Positions 10,479 through 18,849 of a stretch of DNA of 64,000 bases are shown here, one piece after another. A program made the position numbers and the translations under genes. The stretch spans positions 1,455,001 through 1,519,000 of the forward strand of contig NZ_LN614827.1 in assembly GCF_000953135.1 (NCBI RefSeq), in the 5' to 3' direction. The notes under the pieces are model-generated. The model saw nothing but the letters and a program-made list of their open reading frames with translations. It was not told the DNA's origin and did not search any database. This DNA is from Legionella fallonii LLAP-10 (GTDB lineage Bacteria > Pseudomonadota > Gammaproteobacteria > Legionellales > Legionellaceae). How positions within the stretch are numbered: the stretch's first letter is position 1; the number at the start of each line of letters is the position of its first letter.

Positions 10479-11603
10479 ATGGCTTTATACATAGGATTAA
10501 TGTCTGGCACTAGCATGGATGGCATAGACGCTGCATTGGTCGATATCCCTACAAATAACTTGCATTGTGGAATCACAAAAAAATATAGTGATGACACAAA
10601 AAAACGTATTGAGGATGTAATAGAAGGGAATAATTTAAGCCTTGCGGCAATTTGCCAGTTAAATACTCTTATAGGACAAGAGTTTGCCGAGGCAACAATT
10701 GATTTACTTCGTGAAGCAAAAAAGTCTCCGAGAGATATCATCGCTATAGGTAGTCACGGACAGACAATTTGCCATGATACTCAAGTTGCTATCCCTTATA
10801 CTTTACAGTTAGGTTGCGGCCATACTATTTCATCACGTACAGGTATTACCGTTGTTGCTGACTTTAGAACAAGAGATTTGGTTAATGGAGGGCAGGGGGC
10901 ACCTTTTGCTCCGTTGTACCATCAGAAGTTATTTAACCACTTGAACACTGATGTTGCTGTATTGAACATCGGTGGAATCGCTAATGTTACTTTTATTTCC
11001 CCAGGGCAACAGACCAAGGGTTGGGACATAGGTCCAGGTAACTGTTTAATGGATGCGTGGATTAATAAGCATCAAGGCGTGGCTTTTGATGCAGATGGCT
11101 CATGGGCTAGCCAAGGTAAAATAATCAGTTCATTATTAGATCGGCTACTGTCAGATTCTTATTTAGGACTACCCCCGCCTAAAAGCATTGGTAAAGAATA
11201 TTTTTCTCTATCATGGTTAGAAAGCTATATAGATGAAGAATATAATCCAGTTGATGTTCAAGCTACTTTGGCGGCTTTAACCGCTCACTCTATAGCAGCG
11301 ACACTCTTAAAAAAAGATAATATAAAACATTTATATTTATGTGGTGGTGGTACTCATAATCTTTATTTACGTAAGCTCTTAATCGAGTTACTTCCAGGCA
11401 TCGCTGTAAAAAGTGTAGCGGATATTGGTGTGAGCCCAGATTATTTAGAGGCTATGATGTTTGCTTGGCTAGCTGCGCAAACAATAAATCAAATCCCTGT
11501 GAATTTAACGACAATTACAGGAGCAAAAGGGGCTGCTATTTTGGGGGCAATATATCCAATAATAAAATCTGATAGTTATGCAAAAGGTCTATTGACAAAG
11601 TAA
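10479..11603 (+). CDS. anmK: Anhydro-N-acetylmuramic acid kinase
   Basis: AnmK phosphorylates and opens 1,6-anhydroMurNAc during peptidoglycan recycling. The N-terminus GLMSGTSMDGIDAAL is the family signature, and the ATPase-like motifs VLNIGGIANV, DIGPGN and LCGGGTHN follow. The length of 374 residues is normal. It has its own 111-base upstream gap. Confidence 0.96.
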   Translation: MALYIGLMSGTSMDGIDAALVDIPTNNLHCGITKKYSDDTKKRIEDVIEGNNLSLAAICQLNTLIGQEFAEATIDLLREAKKSPRDIIAIGSHGQTICHDTQVAIPYTLQLGCGHTISSRTGITVVADFRTRDLVNGGQGAPFAPLYHQKLFNHLNTDVAVLNIGGIANVTFISPGQQTKGWDIGPGNCLMDAWINKHQGVAFDADGSWASQGKIISSLLDRLLSDSYLGLPPPKSIGKEYFSLSWLESYIDEEYNPVDVQATLAALTAHSIAATLLKKDNIKHLYLCGGGTHNLYLRKLLIELLPGIAVKSVADIGVSPDYLEAMMFAWLAAQTINQIPVNLTTITGAKGAAILGAIYPIIKSDSYAKGLLTK

Positions 11604-11619
11604 ATCAGCATGGGATTTA

Positions 11620-12963
11620 ATGAGTGATTCTTATTTGAGTGATTTTAAATTGAACGAACATTATACAAAAAACACATGGAATTCGTCTGAGAATAATCTT
11701 ACTGCTGCTTATGTTATTTTTTTCTTGGCAGCGTCTTTTTATTTATATGAGTTTGTATTACAAGTGGCGCCAAGCGTTATGGCTGAGTCTATGATGAAAA
11801 CTTTTGGCGTTACTGGTGAGGGATTTGGTTTTATTTCCGCATTTTATTTTTATGCTTATGCCCCCGCTCAATTACCTGCAGGAGTCTTATATGACCGATA
11901 TGGTCCTCGCAAGTTAATGACTTTTGCTATTATTTTATGTGCTTTTGGTTCTGCATTCTTTGCTTCAACGGACAGTGTTCTTACAGCATCTCTTGGCAGG
12001 TTTTTAATAGGGATAGGTTCTGCTTTTTCATTTATCGGTGTATTAGTCCTTATTTCTCGTTGGTTTCCTCCTCATTATTTCGCTATTCTTGCTGGGGTTG
12101 CTCAACTAATGAGTTCTGTCGGTGCCATGTTTGGAGAGATGCCACTGGCTGCGCTCATTGATTGTGTAGGATGGCGTAGCGCGAGTTTTATCTTGGCCGG
12201 AGTTGGCTTTATTCTAGCCGTATTTTTTTGGCTTTATATACGTGATTACCCTCATCAGCAAAACCAAGCGATACCTAAGCATTACCTTAGAGAGGAATGG
12301 AAAAGGCTTGTTGCTGTTTGTCGACACGCACATACTTGGATCATCGGTGGATATGCTTTTGCTATTTGGACGCCTATAGCGGTATTTGCCGCTCTTTGGG
12401 GCGTTCCTTTCTTGCAAGAAAAGTTTCATGTAAGTGTGGTCGCTGCATCAGGTCTATGCAGTATGATCTGGCTTGGTATCGGGGTGGGTAGTCCTTTATT
12501 GGGCTGGGTTAGTGATAAAATTGAAAGTAGGCGTAGTGCTTTAATCATTAGTGCTATATTAGGTTTAACAGCTACGTTAATTTTACTCTATTCGCCACAT
12601 TTAACTTTGGGATGGGCATACGTCATTCTATTTGTCTTAGGTCTTGGAGCCGGCGGTCAAACAGTGAGTTTTGCTGTAGTTAAAGAAAATAATCCTCCGG
12701 AGTTGGTTGGTACTGCCTCTGGTTTTAATAATTTGTCAGTTCTAATTGGTGGTGCAATTTTTCAACCTCTAGTAGGCTACATCTTGCAACATTTAGATTC
12801 ATCTCGTTTAGTTAATGGGGTGCATGTTTATAGCATTTCAAGCTATCAGACTGCGTTATTAGTCATGCCTTTATGTTTTCTGGGAAGCTTACTTATTGCG
12901 GCTTTCTTACTTAAAGAATCGCATCCAAGTCGTCAGGTTCATATTATCCAGAGCGCAGCATAA
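11620..12963 (+). CDS. MFS transporter, 12-TM
   Basis: This 447-residue inner-membrane protein of the major facilitator superfamily has about 12 hydrophobic segments. The inter-helix signature appears as YDRYGPRK after TM2 and again in weaker form as WVSDKIESRR. The VLQVAPSVM motif in TM1 resembles the family that includes Legionella Pht-type carriers, but the substrate cannot be read from sequence. It follows anmK by 16 bases, so the two may be co-transcribed. Confidence 0.85.
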   Translation: MSDSYLSDFKLNEHYTKNTWNSSENNLTAAYVIFFLAASFYLYEFVLQVAPSVMAESMMKTFGVTGEGFGFISAFYFYAYAPAQLPAGVLYDRYGPRKLMTFAIILCAFGSAFFASTDSVLTASLGRFLIGIGSAFSFIGVLVLISRWFPPHYFAILAGVAQLMSSVGAMFGEMPLAALIDCVGWRSASFILAGVGFILAVFFWLYIRDYPHQQNQAIPKHYLREEWKRLVAVCRHAHTWIIGGYAFAIWTPIAVFAALWGVPFLQEKFHVSVVAASGLCSMIWLGIGVGSPLLGWVSDKIESRRSALIISAILGLTATLILLYSPHLTLGWAYVILFVLGLGAGGQTVSFAVVKENNPPELVGTASGFNNLSVLIGGAIFQPLVGYILQHLDSSRLVNGVHVYSISSYQTALLVMPLCFLGSLLIAAFLLKESHPSRQVHIIQSAA

Positions 12964-12983
12964 TAACGATGGAATGAACAGTT

Positions 12984-13019
12984 GTACGTTGGGGCATTTT
13001 GCTCCAATGTACGTTTTTT
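12984..13019. terminator. Hairpin terminator between convergent genes
   Basis: A 9-base stem (GTACGTTGG with CCAATGTAC, one G-T pair) encloses an 11-base loop and is followed by a T-run. It sits between the MFS gene (+) and the dimethylargininase-like gene (-), so it can end the former and possibly both. Confidence 0.75.
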
Positions 13020-13029
13020 AATCAATTAT

Positions 13030-13824
13030 CTATTCCAGTATTAGAGTCAAGCATTTACAGGCTCCGCCAGCCTTAATATACTCACTCATATCACAACAAA
13101 AGACCTTAAAACCCATACTTTCTAACTGTTTTTTAACCTCATTGCATCCCGAAGGAATGATAATATTCTTGTTGGAAACTACAGCGTTACAGCAGAATTG
13201 CTTTGCCTCATCTTCCGAAACACTAATAACGTCAATAGCATTTCTAATTGCAGTTTGAGTTGACTCAGAAAATGCTTGGGGCCACCATAAAGCTGTATTT
13301 TCATCTAATGGGCAAAAACAGGTGTCGAGGTGGTAGAAATAAGGATTAACCAGTTCGCAATAGATAACATCTAGGTTTAAAATCTGTTGTATGTGATGAA
13401 AATAAGCTTTTTCTGAACGAAAACCATGACCAACAAATAGCATATGAGATCCTGCAAAAAGCGCATCACCTTCGCCCTCAAAATAATAATTACTGTCTAA
13501 AGCACTCTCATCGACAGGGATATTATGTTCTATAAACCATAACTTATTGTAATGGGCTTCTTTTTTTCTTTCATCGTAGCGAAAATTACTTAAATACGCT
13601 TTCTTATTAATCATAAGAGCCGCGTTAGCTGTAAAAACTAAGTCAGGTAAGCCTTCAACTGGTTGAATGAGCTGAGTATCAATGTTACAGAAATGAAGAG
13701 TGTCTTTAAATTGTACCCATTGGGATAACGCTTTACTCTTATCTACCGGTATTTCTTTATTCATCCAAGGGTTAATTTCGTAGCTGACATTATAATGTTT
13801 GGGTTCGCACATAAGAATTTTCAT
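13030..13824 (-). CDS. Dimethylargininase/amidinotransferase-like enzyme
   Basis: This 264-residue pentein-fold enzyme belongs to the DDAH/arginine deiminase superfamily. Supporting motifs are LPDLVFTANAAL, FEGEGDALF (substrate and catalytic acid region), YHLDTCF (catalytic His) and a C-terminal GGACKCLT with probable nucleophile Cys258. DDAH hydrolyses methylated arginine to citrulline; the exact substrate here is inferred only. It lies 26 bases after the small unknown gene upstream. Confidence 0.85.
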   Translation of the reverse strand: MKILMCEPKHYNVSYEINPWMNKEIPVDKSKALSQWVQFKDTLHFCNIDTQLIQPVEGLPDLVFTANAALMINKKAYLSNFRYDERKKEAHYNKLWFIEHNIPVDESALDSNYYFEGEGDALFAGSHMLFVGHGFRSEKAYFHHIQQILNLDVIYCELVNPYFYHLDTCFCPLDENTALWWPQAFSESTQTAIRNAIDVISVSEDEAKQFCCNAVVSNKNIIIPSGCNEVKKQLESMGFKVFCCDMSEYIKAGGACKCLTLILE

Positions 13825-13850
13825 TAATTCTTCCTGATTTAAATGACATT

Positions 13851-14174
13851 TTAATTAGCATTAATAAGTTTAGAATATTTATTGAGTTTCAGTGGTTTTA
13901 TTTTACTTACTTCCACAAAGGAAAAGATATCCATACTGCCAAAATCAGGATCAAACCCAATAGCCAGAACTCGAGTACCGTCTTGCTCACAGAAACTCAT
14001 ACTATGTTTAATAGCATTAGGAAGAAGGCATTGGTAAGATTTTAATTCTTCATTAAGTTTTATGAAATCTTCTTGATAGTTAGTACCTTTGATAACAGTT
14101 TTTATCTCGGATAACTCTGTGTCTGAAATGATATATTCTTTATTCGGGGTTACATGTTTGAAATCATCCCCCAA
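13851..14174 (-). CDS. Hypothetical protein, 107 aa
   Basis: I do not recognise this protein. It starts at TTG 14174 with no ATG in frame nearby, so the true N-terminus is uncertain. It is soluble-looking and mixed in charge, with a segment (VLAIGFDPDFGSMDIFSFVEV) that reads like a small alpha/beta domain. It may be co-transcribed with the dimethylargininase-like gene 26 bases downstream. Confidence 0.55.
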   Translation of the reverse strand: MGDDFKHVTPNKEYIISDTELSEIKTVIKGTNYQEDFIKLNEELKSYQCLLPNAIKHSMSFCEQDGTRVLAIGFDPDFGSMDIFSFVEVSKIKPLKLNKYSKLINAN

Positions 14175-14293
14175 TATAATACACTTTTTGTTGATATTCT
14201 TTGGCCGGATATATGGCCGATTATCCTATTTATGATATTTATTATTAGCTTAAGTATTGTTCTTTTTAGGAAAACATTGGATTAGGAATAAAG

Positions 14294-15550
14294 TTAGGAT
14301 GTTTCAATAGTTTTTTTTTGTTCTTTTTTCGATACAAAAGCAAGGCTGATAAATAATAAAAAGAGCGCACCTACTGCCATGCAAAAAATGCCAAGGTATA
14401 GATTAATGTGCTCATGATAAAAGGCACTTGCTATTTCTATTCCCGTAGCGCCAATAACCATGACACTTAAACTTATTAATGCAGAAGCTGTGCCTTTACT
14501 TACTGGAGTAATAAATAAACAAAATCGGTTTAAAGGTGCATTGATAATACTTAGAGCAAAGAAATAAATAATAATACCTGGAATTAGTAGCAGATAATTA
14601 TTACCGTAAAAATAGGGTAGGAGAGCAACTAAAATAACTCCGATGCTCATAATGATACATCCTAGAAAAATGATCTGTTTAATCTCATGTTTGTAGGTCA
14701 ATCGATGCAAAAACCAATTGCCAATTATAGTTGCTCCAAATATAGGCAGTTGCCATAGTCCATATTGAATAACCGTTAATTTAGCTTCGGCGATAAGAAT
14801 TACAGGAGCCAGAGCAATCCAGACAATACATGGAAGCCCGACTAATCCTATAGCGATAGTACTAAAACAAAAGGTTAAGTGAGTACCGAGCCTCTTATAA
14901 TTTAAGAATACTGATTTTGCTGAGAAGGGTATTTTCGGTATTATTTGTCCATCTTTTTTTACTTGCCCTAAGGGTTCGGGCATGAATTTCCATAAGCCCC
15001 AAAATGCTACGAGAGCTAAAATGGCAATCATAACAAATATGAAACGCCATGAAGTGTAATGGATAACTATGGCCCCCAGAAGAGGGCCAAGTAAGGGAGC
15101 TAATATGGCGGCATTGGCCATAATAGCAATCAAACGAACAGCTCCCATTTCATCAAACATTTCTTGGATGGTAGCGTAACCTACCACACCAATAAAACAT
15201 AAGCCCATGCCTTGAAAAAAGCGGGCAATTAAGAACTGATTCATGGAGTGAGAGCAGGCGATTAATATAGTAAATACAAAAAAGAGGCAGGCTCCTATGA
15301 GCATTAAAGGTCTTCTACCATAGGAATCCGATATTGGGCCCAATATTAATTGTAAACTGGCGCCACCAAGAATATAGACAGTAAGAGACGTGGCAACAAT
15401 TGTTTCCGGTGCATTAAACGATTTTACGACACTAATCATGCCGGGCATGATCATGTCATTGGCAATATAGGTTAGAAACTCATATAAAACGAGGAAGCAA
15501 GCAAATATCAAGGCCTGTCTGCGCGGGATGGAGATAAGTGGTTCAGACAT
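14294..15550 (-). CDS. MdfA-type multidrug MFS transporter
   Basis: This is a 418-residue 12-TM drug:proton antiporter. Its first helix (LVLYEFLTYIANDMIMPGM) aligns by eye with E. coli MdfA, including acidic residues Glu24 and Asp32 at the spacing of MdfA Glu26 and Asp34. The antiporter motifs LGPISDSYGRRP and LAPLLGPLLGA are present. It is divergent from licA with a 135-base shared gap. I infer drug or cation export. Confidence 0.88.
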   Translation of the reverse strand: MSEPLISIPRRQALIFACFLVLYEFLTYIANDMIMPGMISVVKSFNAPETIVATSLTVYILGGASLQLILGPISDSYGRRPLMLIGACLFFVFTILIACSHSMNQFLIARFFQGMGLCFIGVVGYATIQEMFDEMGAVRLIAIMANAAILAPLLGPLLGAIVIHYTSWRFIFVMIAILALVAFWGLWKFMPEPLGQVKKDGQIIPKIPFSAKSVFLNYKRLGTHLTFCFSTIAIGLVGLPCIVWIALAPVILIAEAKLTVIQYGLWQLPIFGATIIGNWFLHRLTYKHEIKQIIFLGCIIMSIGVILVALLPYFYGNNYLLLIPGIIIYFFALSIINAPLNRFCLFITPVSKGTASALISLSVMVIGATGIEIASAFYHEHINLYLGIFCMAVGALFLLFISLAFVSKKEQKKTIETS

Positions 15551-15685
15551 TACATTAACCTTGAATAGTTAAAATCATAAAAAAGTTATTATAGTATATA
15601 CTGTTTTTTATGAATTTTTCGATAGATAAGGCACAAGATTGACTATCTTAAGTACAGAGCCGAATTCCAATCAGGATAATACATT

Positions 15686-16828
15686 ATGACATTAAGCTTT
15701 TTTGGCAGTAAAAACCCTGAAGTAGATGAAGACGTAGTAACCTACATACTTAGCCTATTAGATCCAAGAAGTTTTGGATCTGCTGCATGCGTAAGTAAAG
15801 ATTGGAATAAATACACCGCTCTTACTAGAAAATACATAGATCTATTACCTACTATTCATCGTATCCCTTTTCTTAAGGGGGTAGGTCTTGATGTAATAAA
15901 ATTAAAAATATTATCTGGAGGTATGACTAACCTTAATTTCATACTTGAGACACGAGGTATGAAATATAAAGGCGTGTTGCGAGTGCCAGGCAAAGGTTCC
16001 TCTGCGTTTATATGTAGGGCAGATGAGGCACGTAATGCACGTCAGGCAGTAGAATTAGACCTTAATGTGCCTATTGATTTTTTTGATCCGGAAGATGGTT
16101 TACAGTTAACACGCTTTATTGAAGGCGTGATACCTCTTGATAAAGAGGCCTATGCAAGGATGGACATATTAGTAACAATTGCAGGTTTAATGCGTAGATT
16201 GCATTCCTCCAGTTTATTTGACAATGACATGGGTATCTTTGAGCCTAGTGAGAAGTTGTTAAATGCCTTAAAAAGTATGGAGTTTCAGTTACCTAGCGAT
16301 GTAGCTTTTATAGAAAATCAGATGGAGCAGTTAAAAGAACTTTTTGGCTGTTATGATATCAATCTAAGCCCTTGTCATAATGATACGACTCCGTTTAATT
16401 TTATGTTATCGCGCATAGAGAAAAAAGATAAAGTTGTTGCAGAAAGAATGTATATGAGTGATTGGGAGTATTCGAAAAACAACGATTTTGTCAGAGACTT
16501 GGTTTATTTTATCGTTGAAGCTGATTTATCTTCAGAGCAACAACTACAATTTTTAACTTTCTATTTTGGTGCAGAACACGTTACGAAGCCAGTATTGGCC
16601 TGGGTTGAAGTGTATAAACCAATTGTAGAGTGGTGGATTACTTTATGGTACTGGACACAACAGGCCAATAAAGCTGATGCAGTAGATTTAGAGGTTTATC
16701 AGGCAAACGGGGATTTGTCTTTCAAAAAAACGGTAGCTTATCTACAAAGCCAAGAATATAAAGAGGCCACGACTCTTATTCAAGAAGAAGCTGATACCCC
16801 ATTATTTTCTCGTTCTAGAGCTTTTTGA
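15686..16828 (+). CDS. licA: LicA-like effector: F-box plus choline-kinase-like domain
   Basis: Residues 12-48 form an F-box (VDEDVVTYILSLLDPRSFGS then AACVSKDWN), a eukaryotic module that binds SKP1 in SCF ubiquitin ligases. The rest resembles LicA/choline kinase or aminoglycoside phosphotransferase folds: GGMTNLNF as glycine-rich loop, catalytic HND at 231-233 and metal-binding DWE at 259-261. The C-terminal tail is Glu-rich (QEEADTPLF), as in Dot/Icm secretion signals. I recall the L. pneumophila F-box effector LicA (lpg1408) at the same locus. Kinase substrate and host target are unknown. Confidence 0.85.
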   Translation: MTLSFFGSKNPEVDEDVVTYILSLLDPRSFGSAACVSKDWNKYTALTRKYIDLLPTIHRIPFLKGVGLDVIKLKILSGGMTNLNFILETRGMKYKGVLRVPGKGSSAFICRADEARNARQAVELDLNVPIDFFDPEDGLQLTRFIEGVIPLDKEAYARMDILVTIAGLMRRLHSSSLFDNDMGIFEPSEKLLNALKSMEFQLPSDVAFIENQMEQLKELFGCYDINLSPCHNDTTPFNFMLSRIEKKDKVVAERMYMSDWEYSKNNDFVRDLVYFIVEADLSSEQQLQFLTFYFGAEHVTKPVLAWVEVYKPIVEWWITLWYWTQQANKADAVDLEVYQANGDLSFKKTVAYLQSQEYKEATTLIQEEADTPLFSRSRAF

Positions 16829-17071
16829 TCATTGGAAACCATAAATCAAAATAAGTTATTCTAAAGTTTCAAACGTTATAACTAGTTATTTAAATCAATC
16901 ATTATAAAAAAGTTGATTTTTAACAAATGTAATTGAACAAAAAATAACTCTAGTGCCAGCATATCTTTATGAAGATAAAATATTTTTTTCTTTCTAATTG
17001 ACGTGTTTCACTCCTTTGTTTACTATCGCAATCGGCTTGGAAGTGCCGCATGAAAACTAAGGAGTAGTCTC

Positions 17072-17185
17072 ATGAAAAAATTAAGTAAGTGCCAACAATC
17101 AAAACTAACGGAAAACCTAATGTCTTTTTTTAGTAAAACACCAAGTTTTCACTATTTCCATCCTTTTAAAAGGATGATATTGTGA
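17072..17185 (+). CDS. Small ORF (37 aa) coupled to the Ig-fold gene
   Basis: ATG 17072 follows a near-perfect ribosome-binding site (AAGGAG, seven bases upstream). The 37 codons encode a basic peptide rich in Lys, Ser and Phe (starting MKKLSKCQQSKLTENLMSFF), and the TGA stop overlaps the GTG start of the next gene (GTGA). It could be a leader peptide that couples translation or a small functional protein. I recognise no family. Confidence 0.45.
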   Translation: MKKLSKCQQSKLTENLMSFFSKTPSFHYFHPFKRMIL

Positions 17186-18806
17186 AAAAATTAATCTTAC
17201 TTTGTTTGTCATTTTTTTGTTGTTCTTCTTTTGGCTTTCATTATCCCAGTGCTGCAATATATTTGGGCAGCGTACCACCCACAGTTTTTTATGGTGAAAC
17301 ACTGGTTGTGCCTGTTGATTTACAGTATTTTGCTCTTCAGGGATATAAATTGTGGTCGGTTCCTCCAGGAGGTAGTTTACAGTCTGTCTCAAAGCATTGC
17401 CCTTATGTCCCTTATGATGATGGGCAGTGGGGGCGGGTATTTGTCATATGAGGCTCGTAATACCTGGTAATGTAATGGGGCGGGTTATATCAGGGGTATT
17501 AACTTATAGTCTCTGGGGTGAACATGGTAAATGGCCACATCATTATCAATGGAATAATCCATTTTCTTCCCGACCATTTCAGGTTACTGTCATTCCTCAT
17601 CATTTGTCTATGTTAAATATCCCAGAGCAGAATGCTACTGCCAATCAGCCCTTTGTTTATCCTCTTAAATCGGCAGTGAACTACTATGATGAAAATCAGA
17701 TGGCAGGAGTCCCAGCTCAAGCAGTGGTTCATCCCATTGAACAAGATGGATTACGTTTCGACCCCGCCAGTTTTTCTATAGTGGGAACACCGAAACGCAT
17801 GGGTACTTACCAATTCAGCGTTTCCGTTCATAATGCTAATGGGGCAACTGCAGCTCAGAACTTACTTATTAAAGTGCAGGCTAATATTCAAGACAAGCCA
17901 AGATTTAAACCTCATTATTCCATGGTCAGTGCGTTGCCCGAACAGAAATACTCTATGAACCTTATGGAACTGGTAGAACTTCGGCCTGGATATTGGGTCA
18001 CTAATCAGGTGTCTTTTCGTATCGAATCCAATAGTTGTAATCCTAAATGGTTACGCATCGCTCACGACGATGCTACTCTTTTAGTTGGCGATGTACCGCC
18101 AGATGCAGCGGGGCAGGAGGTCGATGTTCTCCTTGTTGCCAGCTCCAATACTGGTGGGGATTCCGACCCTTTGAAAGTTAGAATTCCCATAGCCTACGAT
18201 CTAACAAAGAAACCAGAGATTAATGCATTCAAATTAGAACAGGCCGCTGGTACTAACATCTATGAAAATCTAGCAGATTACGTTAAAGATCCAGCCCATA
18301 ATTCCTCTCTTAAAGTGGTCTTGGATAAAGTAGAGCCAGCTGCATCATGGCTCAGTATTTCATCTTCCAATCCTACTGTATTAGAAGGTGTTGTTCCCCT
18401 AGAGGCCGTTGGACAGTTATTTCAACTCACCTTGCGTGCTAGTACTTCCATTGGGGGCAGTTCAGATCCAATAAAAATTCCTTTTCAAATTGATTTTGAT
18501 CCCGATAAAAAACCTCGCTTTAAGGCTGCGAACCCTGTAATGCCTATGATTTATCCCGATCAATTTTTTTATTATGACTTTGCAGCGAATAGAGATGTTT
18601 TTCCAGAGTATGAGGAAGTGCCATATGAAATTAAATATGCTGAAGATTTCGTACCTCCTACTTGGTTACGAATAGAAAATAATAAGTTAATTGCAGAGAG
18701 AATCCCTGGTGAACTTAATGAAGACATCAGGATAAAGGTAGTAATAAAAAATACTCCTGGAGGGGTATCGGAAGTTTATTCTTTAGATCTGACAGTAATG
18801 AATTGA
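17182..18806 (+). pseudogene. Secreted Ig-fold (He_PIG-like) protein with one-base frameshift
   Basis: The first half (17182-17451) starts at GTG with a signal peptide (KKLILLCLSFFCCSSFGF). The second half (open from 17427 to 18806) carries putative Ig/cadherin-like modules, for example GLRFDPASFSIVGTPKRMG and repeated SSNTGGDSDP / STSIGGSSDP segments. The halves are joined by a frame change at the five-G run 17429-17433. One extra G would restore a 541-residue protein through WGAGICHM. It precedes the RHS gene by 43 bases and is probably its operon partner. Causes could be real inactivation, G-run phase variation or sequencing error. Confidence 0.75.
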
Positions 18807-18849
18807 TTGAGACAAACTAACAGAACGTTAAACACCGCATTAAGGACGT

